A stretch of DNA of 64,000 nt from Trichomonas vaginalis G3 (lineage: Eukaryota > Parabasalia > Trichomonadida > Trichomonadidae), in NCBI RefSeq assembly GCF_026262505.1, contig NC_067205.1:11904001-11968000 (forward strand), in the 5' to 3' direction. The position numbers and the translations under genes were made by a program. Of the stretch, positions 46,343-59,068 are shown in pieces. Position 1 is the first letter of the stretch; each line of letters starts with the position of its first letter. Below the pieces are notes generated by a model that worked only from the letters and a program-made list of their open reading frames with translations, was not told the DNA's origin and did no database searches.

Positions 46343-47576
46343 TTACTCAGAAAAATTTTTCTTTGTATATACACCATTCTGAACATCTAAAAGACTTTTG
46401 ACATTTGCCAAGAATGTTCGTTTAGACGCTGTCATATAACCATACTCTTGCAATATTGTTTATACGAATCGTACAATGACCTTTCATCTAAACACTCAAA
46501 GTCAGTTTCATCTATGAACAGTTCATATACACTCTTGTTTGCTTCTAACAATGTTTGTCTCTCTTCGGTATGTGGAATTTGTCTTGGATTGAACTTGAAA
46601 TATCTAATGTCATGAAATATGAGAACAAGTGGTTGTAAAAGTTAGGTGTCAAAGTTTCTGCTAAGTCGTCAAAATATTCTGTATCTTGCATATGAGCTTC
46701 TGACGTTCTGACAACTACATATCTTCTGTCAGAACTTTCTAACTTCATCGGAACGGCGTTGTTTGAAACCATGATGAAATTTGCAACATTTTCACAAACT
46801 CTTTGGTCTCTATACTTTCTTTCAACAACTCCAACTTTGTCTGTTATAAGACTCTTCAAAGCATCTGAGTTCAAAACTTTTGTTGTATCTATACTTTGAA
46901 GTTCGTTACATACTATAAGTTTCATATTCTCTATTGAAGAGTTAAATTTACCGCAGATGTTTTCTAAGTTTGTCATATTCGGGTTCGAATAGCCCTCTAA
47001 CAGTTTGCATAAGATATCTGTAAAGAAAGTGTTCTTACCTGTTCCTTGTTTTCCAATTACAATGAGAGCAGTTTCATTTTTAGCACTTGGATGTTGTAAG
47101 ATGTTTGCAAACCAACATAAGATATACTCATAGACTCTTTCGTTTCCATTGCATATAATTTCTTTGACATGGTCTAACCAAGCTTCTATAACATTTTCTT
47201 TCCATTCTACTTGTTCGTATTTATATCCAGTGAAGATAGAATAGAAGTTTGGAGAAGGTGTATAGAACTTTATACCACGAACTGAAAAATCATCTAACTT
47301 TGACAATAAGATATCCCAAGCATCTAACATCTTCATACCAACTTGTACGACTTTTATTTTCTTAAGTTTCTGTTTACATTCTTGTTCTGAAACTATTGTC
47401 GCTCTTGGTTTGTTAAAGACAACATCCCATTCTTTCATGACATAACATTCTGGGGCAGAGTCGACATAAATGACTAAACGTTTCAAATTCTCGACTGCTT
47501 TGTTATAGTCTCGAAATGGACACATATTTCTGAACGCTTGGAAGTCATAAAAATCTGAAACGTCTATTCTGTACAT
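46343..47576 (-). pseudogene. SF3 helicase, frameshifted (B copy)
   Basis: Reads through all SF3 motifs (GKQGTGKN, IVCNE, SNN, SSDRR) to the FSYFMTLDIS segment, then leaves the frame at TATTTCAAGTTC exactly as A does. The NPRQIPHTEE ending and tail continue in the -1 frame to 46343, with a further private base loss near 46449. The shared break suggests an old lesion or recoding. Confidence 0.85.
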
Positions 47577-47606
47577 TTTTTTATAAAAATAAAAAAAATA
47601 TTTTTT

Positions 47607-48428
47607 TTATTCTTGAGCTATTTGTTGTTCTTGACTTTGTTGTTGCATTTGTTCCATTTGTTGCATTTGTTGTTCTTGAGCTATTTGTTGTTGAAGTTGT
47701 TCTTGTAGTACAATACTTTCACCAGTTGCATCTTCCAATTCGAAACTTTCTGCCGTCATTGACAAATACATAGGACATAAAAGTTTTACAGGAACAAAGT
47801 TTGCGTCAACTAAGGTTAAGTTTATGTTTGCTAAAGTGTTTGAGTTTACTAAAGCTGAAAACTCTGCATTCGAATGAACAATAGGCAAACCAGCAGAGAA
47901 AGTGTTGTTTATACGCATGAGTATCTTTTGGTCATAGTAGTTTCTGTCGACATTCGAATAGCACTTTGAACCTAAGTTTGAAACAATATATAAAATAGGT
48001 GTACTTAAAGTCAATGGAAAGATAGACCTTGTATGACACCTTTTCCTGTTATAGGAAACTGGTAGTAAAAACCAGATATAAGTTTTGTATTATAGCTCAT
48101 ATCGTTTATACTAAACTCAGTCGGACATCCAAACATAATGAAACCTGCTCTAGTTGCAGCACATGTTACATCCGTCCTTAAAGTATTAAATAAGTCAACA
48201 AAACCTGTTGGTGGTATATCTGAGTAAGTATCTTCAAAGGAGTATTTTTTACCATTCACAACAATAAAAGTCTTCTGGTGTCAAAAGAGCAAAACAGGCT
48301 TTAGTCGTCATCGTGTTTAAGGTCAGTTTACAATATCGTCCTTGAGGACTTTGTAAGTTTGTTGTTATAGAATTATATGACTCAGGGTTTTTAGTCGTAA
48401 TAGTATAAACCACTATGTCTTCTGCCAT
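47607..48428 (-). pseudogene. Penton-like minor capsid protein, broken (B copy)
   Basis: Split at the same point as A (near 48014), even though B has three extra bases there, so the two copies keep the same relative frames. A private extra G near 48271 breaks the first part. The Gln/Met-rich C-terminal tail is six residues longer (QQIAQE). Confidence 0.6.
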
Positions 48429-48438
48429 TTACATATAT

Positions 48439-48669
48439 TTAAAAGTTTTTCTGAAAGTGGAGAAGAACTTCATCTAAACTTTCACATGGCGTTTCTTGAA
48501 GTTCTCTGTCTAAGAAGTTCAAATATTTTGTAAAGACATAGAACTTTCCTTTGTCTACACGAACAAACAAAACAGGGTCTTTCATATCGTTCAAAAGTGT
48601 GTAAAGTCCTTTACATGAAATAAAGTCTATATTGTTTTTCTTCAAACATCTTTCAAGAAGTTTTGACAT
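48439..48669 (-). CDS. Small conserved protein, 76 aa (B copy)
   Basis: Identical in translation to 20997-21227, while both neighbours have indels; suggests it is a real gene under constraint or simply escaped error. Confidence 0.68.
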   Translation of the reverse strand: MSKLLERCLKKNNIDFISCKGLYTLLNDMKDPVLFVRVDKGKFYVFTKYLNFLDRELQETPCESLDEVLLHFQKNF

Positions 48670-48675
48670 TTTTAC

Positions 48676-49257
48676 TTAGCAAACAAAACTTTAATGAAAT
48701 GTTGTGGTCGTCAAATATTTTTATGACGTCTGGGAAACTATATTTTAAGTTCAACGTTTCACCTCCTTTCATAACGTATATCTTGTCAATGACATTATAT
48801 GAAACACCACAGCAAGCAATGTCGGGTTCTATTTCTTTGATGTTTATATCGTCTGCCTCTGTCAAAAGTTTCAATAGTTCTTTCAAAACTTCATGAGGTG
48901 CAATGACATATGAGTTCACTTTTACAGGGTTGTGTTCGACCAAGTTTAACATTAGACCCAAAGCCTGACAAATCTTCTCCTGAGTTTTAAGTTTGTCTTT
49001 AAGTTGTTGGTAGTCGTTTCGAATATCTGCAACAGAACTTAAGTCTCTGCTAACTTCAGGGTATGTTGGTTGTTCTTTTACAGGAACTATTGTTATACCA
49101 TCTTCGTCTTCGTATGGTTTCCCCACTTCAACATCTCTGTCTTTGACATTGACAACAACACTTTGACTGTTTGTTTGAGTTGGTGAATTTAACTTCACAT
49201 CTGCCATCGCCATTAAACCTTTTAAACACTTACGCTTCTATTTTTCGGAAATGACAT
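48676..49257 (-). pseudogene. Hypothetical protein, about 190 aa, frameshifted at both ends (B copy)
   Basis: The main part (from MAMADVKL) is continuous and joins the two halves that are separated in A. A base is missing near 49222, cutting off the MSFPKN start, and an extra A near 48685 replaces the proper C-terminus. Confidence 0.6.
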
Positions 49258-49275
49258 TTTACTTAGAATAAAAAG

Positions 49276-49564
49276 ATGGACGTATTCGAGTATCTCTTCG
49301 AATTGAAGCAAAACAAAGTTTACACACACAAACAATACAAAGTTCATTGACAGAGTAGTTCTTTACACAAACAATGGAAAATGTTATAGAATAGCAGTCT
49401 TTGCTGAACCAAAATATTTTCATAAAGCAAAGAAAGTTGGTATAACCGAGATGGTGAAAGTTCTTGAAGCAGACAAAAATATAACAACAAAACTGACCGA
49501 TATTTCTAAAGGTAAGTTTTATAATACAATATTATATCAAAACTGGCGTACTGTCAATATTTGA
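49276..49564 (+). pseudogene. Small hypothetical protein, about 95 aa, frameshifted (B copy)
   Basis: Starts MDVFEYLFELK, with an extra A near 49340 causing an early stop. Beyond it the GKCYRIAVFAEPKYF region and a Trp/Arg-containing C-terminus to TGA 49562-49564 are readable. A and B are damaged at different points. Confidence 0.55.
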
Positions 49565-49590
49565 CGGAGAGAAGTCAGTTCAAGAACAAC

Positions 49591-51171
49591 TTACTGACCT
49601 GCTGCCAAAATCTGCTCGATGGAAGCTGTCGTTATACCAATCTGAGGAGCCCCAGCAGGTTTCATCGAACGAATCTTCAAAAGAGCATCTTCCGTGAAAA
49701 GTGCTATTGGTTTTGTAAACTTCTTTGCTTTCAATTCATCTGGACCGTCTCTGTCACCAGTATATTGTATTTGAACTGTACCAACAGTTGAAATACCACC
49801 ATAAAGTCTTCTGAGTCAAATGGAATGCCAAGCCAAAGTTTGAACGGTCTCCATTTGTATATTGAGTTTTTTGACCTCCTGTAATGAGTCCATACTTTCA
49901 CATATGGCATAATAGAACTTTGCATTTCAGGTTTAATGGTTGTTGTGAAGTTGTTGTTAAAGTTCATAGCATCTAATGTCAAGTTGTATGACCTCATATC
50001 CTCAACTGTGGAATATTCTTCTCTTGGATATATTTGCCATCTATGTTATTATGATATTTTAATACCGGGTTGTAGAAACAGGAATAGTCATTTATAGTTC
50101 GTCTGAACAGTACAAAAAGTATTCTGCATGTTTCATTGCAGTTGTTAAGGCAATATCTGTTCTTGCACCTGGTCAGCACTTTGGTTTCCAACTTCACCTG
50201 CAAAGTCTTTGACAGATATTTGGTGTATAGGGAACATAAGTGGAACTGCAATATATTTGGCAGCTAAAGCATTTGAAATATCTGGGTCCAACATTAGACT
50301 GCAAGTCTGTTTCTATTCTCTTGCATTCAAATTTTTCGCATGTGAACTTAACTGGGTCCCAAGCAGTTCCAGCAGCATTGAATATATAGTTTACTCAGTG
50401 TTGAGGTTTGAGAAACCAAAGTCTAAGTCAACTTTTTCTTTGCAAAAGTCACAGAACTTGGCTCCACCAGTTCCAGCTACAGTAAAGTGAATGGTTCTTG
50501 TGTTGGTGCAATACTAAGTTATTTTTGCTTGAGTAAGTTCGATAGAATTTTTTCCTGCCCAGTTTGGCAAGTATCTTAAAAACCTGAAGATGAGGAAAGA
50601 TGACAAAGGAACTCTAAGTTTCATTTTTACTTTGGTTACTGCATTCCATCTGAACCAGAAAGGTTAACATAAACTCCTGGAACGTTAGGGTCAAGTCTTC
50701 TTATTTTCTCAATAGTTGCATATGGTCTGTTTTTTCTCTAGCTTGTGGTTGTACTGAGTTTCTCAAAGCGAACCATTCATAGTTTGCCCATGTTACTGTT
50801 TGAACTAATCAGAGTTAGAATATATCTTATATCCCATAAAACTTCTGGAGCATATTGGTATCCGACATAGAAAATTCCATTGCAACCTTTCTTGTCAGAC
50901 AACTTGGCAGAAGGTTTTATTTCAATGTCTTGTTCCACGTATAGAAATGAGTTGTCAATAGAAATATATGAAACCTGTCGCAAGCAATATCTACTGTTGT
51001 TGAAGAACCTTCCCCAAACTCACCTACTTTCCATAAGAAACAGCAGTTGTATATTCGTAAGTTCCAGGACTATTTCTGACCTTCTAATGGCATTGTCGCA
51101 TTCGTTATACCATTCGGAAACATTTCCTTCATGGCATCCAACTGTTGCGTTATATTCTGAGCGGCGTACAT
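49591..51171 (-). pseudogene. Major capsid protein, heavily broken (B copy)
   Basis: Colinear with the A gene from start to stop but with many 1-3 nt losses (for example near 49800, 50035, 50120, 50390, 50490, 50720, 51030, 51145), so no long frame remains. Substitutions are few compared with the deletions. This is unusual for ordinary decay and suggests a poor consensus. Confidence 0.72.
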
Positions 51172-51202
51172 TTCATATGGGTAAAAATATAGAATAGTTG
51201 AT

Positions 51203-54200
51203 TTATGTGTCATAATAGAACCCACTGGACCAAGCTTTACTTTCTTCCTGACTGAGTTTTTAACTCTTCTTTTTCCTTCATTGCCACTACTTTCACTAGA
51301 TGAAGTTACTTCTTCACTACTTTTCACTTTGTTCTACTCTTCTTCTTTGGTGTCGCTTTTGGTAACTTGCCCTGCTTTAAGTTGTTGCATCTTTGCCTCA
51401 TGTTCACACTAGTATGTTGTAAATTTCCCATGTCCTTTTTGCCTTTGGCTCTGGTCGCCATCTCAGGTAACCTATATCCTAGAAGAGTTTTGTCATAGTT
51501 TGTATTTGAGTCTTCGCGTATTGTTTGCATGACTCTTTCCTGAGTTTCCGGTTCAAGCTCTTCAAACAGGCTGTCCATATGGAATAAGCTCGTTTCCAAA
51601 TATATGTTTTTGTAGCCATTCTGGTTTTCTTTCCATGTTACCAATATATCTTTTGTGAATGGGAAAGCTTTTACCCAATCGTTTCAGTCTTGCGTCTTTA
51701 TTTCTGTAGTTGGTTTTATTTTGTCAAGGAACATGTTTTTCAATACTAACATTTCATTTGGTACTGTCCATTTGAGTTTACTTAAATATTCATCCCTTCT
51801 CAGTTCATGTCTGCAAAGTAAGTTTTTATGACATTTTGTAAACTTTCTTTGCAAGGTCATGTACAATAGGTTCTCTTCCTTCTCTTCCTAACTTTCTTTC
51901 TAAACTCTTCACCAAATATACCATCTTATGGTTCTGTGTAGTTCTTTGAGATAAATGTTCTAGAACGTCAGGTGTTATATTTCCATCAGCCATGTTCATT
52001 TCATACTGGTCCAAAATATCTGCATGTTTCATATCTTTCAATGGCATTAAAGCCGCGCTAAAATACCAGCTATATCTGGTTCACCATTGACTTCCATTGC
52101 GTCACAACTTCTTGGAATTGTGGTTGTAAGTTTATGAACCACCTATCCGGGTTAGCTTTATGACCCCATCTCATTGTAGTTCCATCGTCTGCAGAAACAA
52201 AAGTAGGTTTGTTTCCATTTGGTAGGTTCTGAATGAACTTTAAACAATGTTTCATTTCTTAGTTGTGGTGAAATTTAACCTTTTATTTTCACCGAGTTCA
52301 CCAAAGATTGAACGTTAAATGCTCGTAAGTAAAAAGGGTTGTTGTATTGTGTACATTTTCTTTCAGTGCTTCCATTCTATGCTGAATATTTTCATCTGTG
52401 TTGGAGTCTTTTGTATGTCGGCAAACATTTTTCGATATTCTTCTACTATGTCAGCCGAATTTTTTTGACTCTTGGAAAATTCCATATTCTCCGCAACTCT
52501 TGTTGAGGGTCAAGATTTTTCGGCTGTTCCAAATCTTCATCTAGTTCTGTGAAGTTAGTTTCCAAAGGAGGACTTGTTCGTTTCTTCTCAGGCTTCTCTA
52601 GCTGTTGTTGCTGAACTATTTCTTCCATGTCTGGTTGTATCTGAACTTCTTCCTGTGGAGTTTCTTTACTTCATCTGCTGGCATTTCATATTCCGAGACC
52701 GTTTTCAACAAGTTCCCTATTTAAGTCATTGCATTCATAACCTTTTTCTTTCGTTCCGTCTCTATTTTTTACGCGTTTCATGAAGAAAGTTGAATTGTCA
52801 TTTAGCTCTGACACCAAATATCTCGGAGTAAATTCGTTCATGTCATTTGATGATATGCTATTAAATCATATCCCTTGCGAGCTTGTATTTTCCAGGTTTG
52901 AAATTATATCCATTTGGTGTGAGCCATAAAGCTAAATAGGTTCGGGTCAGTATTTCCTTCTTGAACTTTCAATAGCTTCTTTATATCTGTCACTAAAGTC
53001 AATAGTATTGGGTAACCATAGTCTTCTTTAAGCATTTTTAAGAATTCTTGGTTTCCTTGTTCTCTACTTTTTATGTCCTTGCTCTGTTTGTGGTTGTTGT
53101 TGTGCAGGGTTTTGAACTGTTGGTTGCTGTGCTGGTTGTGCAGGTTTTGACTGTTGGTTGCTGTGCTGGTTTGTGCAGGGTTTTGTAACTGTTGGTTGTT
53201 GTGCTGGTTGGAGGTGGTTGTTGTGCTGGTTTTGGTGCATGCCTGTGTCTGTGTCCATGTGACGATGTAAATGTTTAGTAGTACTCTGGTGCAGGTGCTT
53301 CTCTTGGAGGGTTTGGTGGTATATAAGTTCCATAGCTAGTATATAAGTTCCACCAGCTGGTAATATAGTTCCACCAGCTGGCACATATGTTCCATCTGCA
53401 GCTAATGTCCTACCTGACTTTTCGTTTTTAAGAAAGCATTTACTAGGTCTGTTTTGGTCTGTTGTAACTCTTTTTCTTGACTTTCACAACAGTTGCTCTA
53501 ACGGCGTCATAGGCACTTTGCATGCCTGTCTTTGCTGCATCTGTTATTTCGTCATATTTTGTGCTACTTCTTTTAACTCTTTGTCGAAACCTTCAGACTT
53601 CAGTTTCTTTCCAGATGAGAAGTCGTTCATTTTTCACCTTACTATGAGAGCTTCGAAGGCGTTCTTAAAGTCAGCATTTTTAAAGTTTCATTTGAACTGT
53701 CTTCATCCGCTTGTATTTTTGTCCTTATTGACCCTATGAGTTGGGCTGCTTTAGCGTTGGCTTGGGCATCTAACCAGTCATTGTTAGCTTTTATATATTC
53801 TGCGCTTTTCATTGCCTTTTGCATGCTGCGTCGTTTTTTTACTTTCTTGTGCTAATGTTTCATACTGTACGGTTTGGTTCTGCAACTGTAAAAGTTTTCT
53901 GCCTTTACATTTGCTTCAACTTCTTTTTTATTTCTGCTATCCATATTGTCTTCAGGGTTTTTTTGTTTATTTCTTCATCTTTCAGTACTTTATATGAGTA
54001 GTATGGTTTTTCAAATTTATAACATCTTGTTCCATTTTTGCTACTTCTGCTGCTTTTTCTGACACTTTTTTCGCATATTCCTCTGTACTTAGTTCTTTCA
54101 TTGTTTCTTCTTTCTTCTTTTTCTCTACGTTTAACTCATTGAGTTTCTTTGTGTGTCTGTCATATTCTAGTTTCTTTTCGTTTTCACTTATTTGCTTCTG

Positions 54201-54511
54201 TATGTCTATGTTTGACTTTTGACATCTGCTATTGATTTTTGAGTGAACTCAAATTCATTTGACTTTGAGGGTTATAGGCGTTGTCTGCAGCTCCACCATA
54301 GCCTGCCATTTTGCTAAAAGTGCCGCTCTTAAACCTCCACTCTGTGCACCAATGATCGGTTTAAAAGCATAGGATTGCTTGACATTTGTTGCAACATAGT
54401 GGGGTCATTCAGCATTTGTTGTTGCAACTGTTGTTGTGGTGTCAGTTTTACTATTGGATGTTTCAATGCTCTCTTCCTCTTACGTATATTCTTATGTAGC
54501 TTACGTGGCAT
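51203..54511 (-). pseudogene. Very large structural protein, heavily broken (B copy)
   Basis: Start MPRKLHKNIRKRKR at 54511; the order of Gln-rich, coiled-coil, GTY-repeat and P/Q-repeat segments matches A and C. Dozens of small deletions break it into short frames, continuing the pattern seen in the MCP gene. The P/Q repeat block is also rearranged relative to A. Confidence 0.75.
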
Positions 54512-54542
54512 TTTAAGTGAAGTTAAAAAGCGGTTTTATACT

Positions 54543-54610
54543 AAACATCTTCGGGGCTAGAGGGCACGAAGTGCCTGGAAGCCCCAATACCTTTTTTTTT
54601 TTTTTTTTTT
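54543..54610 (-). repeat. Right terminal inverted repeat of Maverick B
   Basis: Reverse complement of the left end: a long A run, GGTATTGGGGCTTCCAGGCA, the same fold-back, then GAAGATGTTT. Confidence 0.9.
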
Positions 54611-54615
54611 AATTC
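54611..54615. repeat. Target site duplication of Maverick B, right (AATTC)
   Basis: Directly after the terminal T run; equals 29931-29935. Confidence 0.85.
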
Positions 54616-57070
54616 GTAGCAGTTTATTAAGTAAATCGTATATTGGTAAAATTAAAATGGTAAAACTACAATTTTCAAATTTTTTTGTCAGAAATTTGAA
54701 ACTGGATGCCCTTAGAGATTAAGCTCATTATTCTTCAATGTCATCATATATTATTAAAGAAATACCAAACTAATCCAAGTTTTAAAATATGCTACTGACT
54801 TGGCACTATTGTTAAGAGATTTCAAAATTTTGAAGCTCAAAGATGCTTTCTACCTATAGGATTTACATGAATATATAACTGAATCATTCCAAAACCTAAT
54901 ATTTAATAAAAAAAATTAAAAAAATATTGAAAGTATAAAAAATAAATAGTACATACATTGAAAATTTGTTTGGCTTAATTCTTTTTGTATTTGGCAATAT
55001 TTCATTTTTGGCGGTTAAACGGTTTGGTCGAATCTCCTTTTTGGATTTTAATTATATTTTCGCACGAATCATACTATGTAAATACCAATTTTGATGCGAG
55101 CCTGGAATCAACGTTTTTGAAATGCAAAAATTTTTCTTTAGTAAATTCATAAAAAATATGATAAATAGATACTACATTGTATAAAAATAATATTTAATTT
55201 ATTTAATTTGACTTTTATTTCCTTAAACTATCTCATTAGGTCATGATATCAAAAACAAATAAAAAGTACAAAGTATTTATATTCAGTATGTGCTCTAACT
55301 AGTGATGCTATTCTCGCATTCTAGAACACGATATTCATCGAGTTATGATTTAAACAAAAATTACCACCAAAATAAAAGTGACGATGATACCTGGAAATGA
55401 AGGGTATTCATTTTCAAAATATAAATAAAAATTGATTGGCGTAAAAAAGCATTTGTTGTTTTTATGTTTAAAGTATATTAGGAAAATGCAAGCCAGAAAA
55501 GAAATTGATTTGGAAGTAAATAATGTGATTTCAATTAATTGAATTGAATAGAATATTTTCGCATTTAATAGTGTTGGATTATTGATTTCTGAATGGTATA
55601 ATTATTGAATTAACACGGTTTTTGAATGGCAATGAAAGGGAAACTGTTATCAGAAATATTTTAAAATATTTATTTAAGAATGCATCCATATTGATGTTAA
55701 AAATAATATGTTCGAAAATTTTAGGAGAATCAGTAATGGTTCACAATAATTGTGAAGCATATTGAATTGCATGAAATTGTAAAGAATTGAAGATTTTCCT
55801 CTGAAAATGTAGAGTTATATTGAAATTGATTGAAATTAGAATTATTTGGGTTTGGCTATACTTTGTATATACAGTAGGAATTCTCTGACTCATTATATCT
55901 CGAAAATTTGAGAATTTTACAAATACTTTGTCCTAAATTTGATTTTATAGCAAATACAATATATATTGCAAATTTTTAATAAAACTGATTTTGTAGGTTT
56001 TCTTGTAATTCTTTCAAATTTTTACAATTTTTTTTGAAAGTAGATTGCGTTTCAACTGACCAAATTTCGATTTTTGTTTATAATCATTTACCATCCAACA
56101 TATCACAACTTGACTTTGTATTTTATAATTCTTTTAATTCAAATAACGCGTAAAATAAACGAAGAATTTTCAAAGTCTTTAAATTAATTCTTCTTTACAA
56201 TCACATTTAAATAATAATATTAACAAAACAATATTTTTTCACAAAATGTTTTTTTGAGAAAATTTTTCTTTTGAAATTTTAGATAAATTCTAGCTTGTTC
56301 TCCATTTACATAAAAATGATTTTATGAATATTGTAATTAATTATTATTAAAAAAATTCAATTCAATTCAAACCTACTCAATAAGCTGCCAAAATATTTGT
56401 TGTTTTTCATCCAGCTTTGAAAGCATATCAGCTCTTCTTACTGAACCGATTGCTTGATAAATTTTTCATTTGTCTCAGCATATTAAATCTCTACCAGCGA
56501 TATTCAATATGAATAATCAAGCATTTAGTTTTGCACATTTATGTATGCACGAATATTAAATTATTCATTCTTTAATTACTCTGATAATAAATTTATATTA
56601 TTCTTCAAAATACCATATTTTAACAAATTTTACATTAGTATTCATCTAATATTATCTTTATTACTTGATATTTTATCATAGTGCTTTTAAATTTCTTATC
56701 TCGATTTTTATTAACATAATTTATTTACAAATCTAGAAGAACTAATTTTAGCATACAACAAATCTAATCTTTCACTCCCATCATGTTTTGTATGACTTAT
56801 TATTTTAAATTTATTTCAAGTTGTTCATACACTGTTGATTGCTCATACATCGTTATCATGACATATGCTGAATTAAATGTTTTAAATTATGCAGTTTCTC
56901 CTTTAATATAGAGTTGAAAGCTTCTCTTTATAAATTTGAAATATTTACAAGAGGTTCTCACACAAAAAAATAAAATAGTTAAATTCAATTGAACCTTAGA
57001 ATATAGTGATAAATGTTATTAACATTTTAATAATAATACGTAAGAAGGAACATTTAATATAATAAAATAA
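54616..57070. other. Host intergenic, AT-rich
   Basis: About 2.5 kb with no convincing frame, RNA gene or repeat. Only the duplicated AATTC at its left edge is notable. Confidence 0.62.
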
Positions 57071-57658
57071 TTAAATGATTGGTAAGTCGGCCATATTAAT
57101 TTCGCTATAATCGATTGATTCGAATAATGTATTAACTACATCATTGATATCATCTGATTTATTTTCATATGGCTCATAACGTTCTTGTTTGGGAATCAAG
57201 CCCAAGCAGTCAGTATGCACCTCATCAAGACCAACACACTTGCGACTCTTGCAAGTCGAATATGGTTCAGTTGAAATTGACATTACATTTTCAAGAGTAG
57301 CGTTTCTCCTCATTAATTTCTTATATTGGGATTTTACAGCTACATCAGTTCTATTCTTCATTAATGAACTAATTTTTGTCCATTTTTTGCCAATTTCATT
57401 AACCTTCTGTAGAATGAATAAATTCTCCTCTGGTGAGAATTCTGATCTATTGATCTTATTATCAAGATAGTTAAAGAATCTTTCTTTGCATTGTCTAACA
57501 GTTCTGTTGCCCATCTGTTGTGAAATGAATTTCCAATTAATATCTTTCCTCTTTGGATAAAATTTAACAAGTTTGATAAGTTTCTCGTCCTCTTTCTTTG
57601 TAAAGAGAGCTTTAAAACCTTTCCTGGAACAAGCACAATCACTTGGCAGTGTTGTCAT
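57071..57658 (-). CDS. R2R3-type Myb DNA-binding protein
   Basis: 195 residues with two Myb repeats. The first (about 16-66) has FTKKEDEKL, INWKFISQQM and RQCKERFFNYL; the second (about 70-118) has FSPEENLFIL, KKWTKISSLM and VAVKSQYKKL. In each, the spaced aromatic residues and the third, recognition helix are clear. It should bind DNA in the nucleus as a transcription regulator. The acidic C-terminal 75 residues could be an activation region. Small two-repeat Myb proteins are a large family in T. vaginalis, some of which bind initiator-adjacent elements. No clear TCA(C/T)T motif is seen immediately upstream. Confidence 0.92.
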   Translation of the reverse strand: MTTLPSDCACSRKGFKALFTKKEDEKLIKLVKFYPKRKDINWKFISQQMGNRTVRQCKERFFNYLDNKINRSEFSPEENLFILQKVNEIGKKWTKISSLMKNRTDVAVKSQYKKLMRRNATLENVMSISTEPYSTCKSRKCVGLDEVHTDCLGLIPKQERYEPYENKSDDINDVVNTLFESIDYSEINMADLPII

Positions 57659-58021
57659 GAATTTGAAATAAAGTGTTTGACAGATTTTTATTGGTTTATC
57701 TCATGAAATTATGTTTGGATATTTTTAGTTAATAGGACGAATACGTAAAGATTTTTAAAATATTAATAGATGGTCGTATTTTTATCAAATTTTTCAAGAA
57801 AAAATGAAAGAGTTTGTTTGGATATAAAAACGGACGGCTTTGAGTAATATTGAAAAAATAGAATAAATTTAACTCATCATGAGAAATGATATCCAATTGA
57901 CGATCATAAATAATTCAATTTATTGAGAGGATTCAAATTGTAGAAATTAAATACAATGAAATCCCGAACATTTAAAATTTGATTCATCACTATATGTATG
58001 TGTTGCTGAGGGAATTCAATA
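57659..58021. other. Host intergenic, AT-rich
   Basis: Upstream region of the Myb gene. Nothing recognisable beyond A/T-rich sequence. Confidence 0.55.
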
Positions 58022-59068
58022 TTAAGGGTGCACCCGTATGTACGTTTATTTGAGAGGAGGAGGATTACCCTCTCAATTTTGAGGGATTCGTTAGTTTATT
58101 TTCTCGATGAATATGCAATAAAATTTGATTTTTACCTTATCAATATACTTCATATAATATACACATGTTCATGTAAAAACTTTTTTCCAAAATCCTCAGG
58201 AATTAAGGGATTTTTGAATTTTAAGAATTTTTTTCGAATTTTTTCGAAAAAAAAAATATTTTCAGAACAGCCTTAACGGCTAAGATTTAGGAACAATGTT
58301 AAGTATCAAAAAGAAAGGAGGTCTGATATAGACAACATATATCGTTGAAGGTTGAAAAAATCTCTAATATTTGAGCCCAAAATTTCAAATTTTAATTTTT
58401 TGAAAAAAGAGGCCACCCGTATGTACGTTTCTTTGAGAGGAGGATTATATTTTTGAAAGGGTGAAACATTATGAAAATGTTAATTATATAATAATATGTA
58501 TTATTATAAAAAAGAAAAAATAAAGCACTTTAATTTTTTTCTTTCTTGATTTTTTACAAAATCTACTTAGAATTATGCAAAATATGACTAAATAATTATA
58601 AATTTCAAGTTAAATTTTAATTTTGATAAATAATTTAAATTTCAAAATATCAAGTTCAGTTCGACTATGTATGTAGTAATTCCTCAATAAAGTGCCAAAA
58701 CCCTATTAAAATATATGAACATTTTCAACATTTTAATGTTTTTATTTAAAAATTTGATGGAATATGAGCTTCAAACAATTATTATGTAAATAAAAATAAT
58801 TAAATATATGTATTTATTCGTATTACAACCGTAGTAAGTCGATTCTTCCTTTCTTCTACTGAGGTTTGAATTTGATTTCGAATTGTAAAGAGATTCAAAG
58901 GGAAAATACTAGCGGATAAAAACTACCTCCATGAAAGGGTCATAATGGAGTCAAGTTGTATTTTTTGATATTTTTTGCTTTTCGAGCCTAAATAGGTAGC
59001 CAAGATAATGCCTAAAAATAAGGTTCTAAATTCTGAAGTTTACATGATCCTCTCGTGTGCACCCTTAA
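58022..59068. mobile_element. Non-autonomous DNA transposon candidate, TTAA-flanked, about 1.05 kb
   Basis: Ends are TTAAGGGTGCAC (58022-58033) and its exact reverse complement GTGCACCCTTAA (59057-59068). TTAA is the target duplication of piggyBac and Kolobok elements, and the GGG start fits Kolobok better than piggyBac (CCC). A subterminal motif CACCCGTATGTACGTTT occurs at 58031-58047 and again at 58414-58430, each followed by a GAGAGGAGG tract. There is no transposase frame, so it would depend on another copy. Confidence 0.55.

Larger units (their letters stand above)
29936..54610 (+). mobile_element. Maverick/Polinton element B, full length, 24.7 kb
   Basis: Same orientation and gene order as A, so a near copy. 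Bounded by A run plus GGTATTGGGGCTTCCAGG ends and flanked by a clean 5-bp duplication AATTC (29931-29935 and 54611-54615), showing independent insertion rather than local duplication with flanks. Intact here but broken in A: the 120-aa gene. Broken here but not in A: the 45420 gene. Integrase, ATPase, helicase, penton, MCP and the large gene are broken in both, mostly at different places. From about 49.2 kb on it is full of small deletions. Confidence 0.95.

Noticed and set aside
58028-58276. 82-residue frame in the TTAA-flanked element
   Set aside because: Ends in low-complexity Phe/Lys from A/T runs; no transposase motif.
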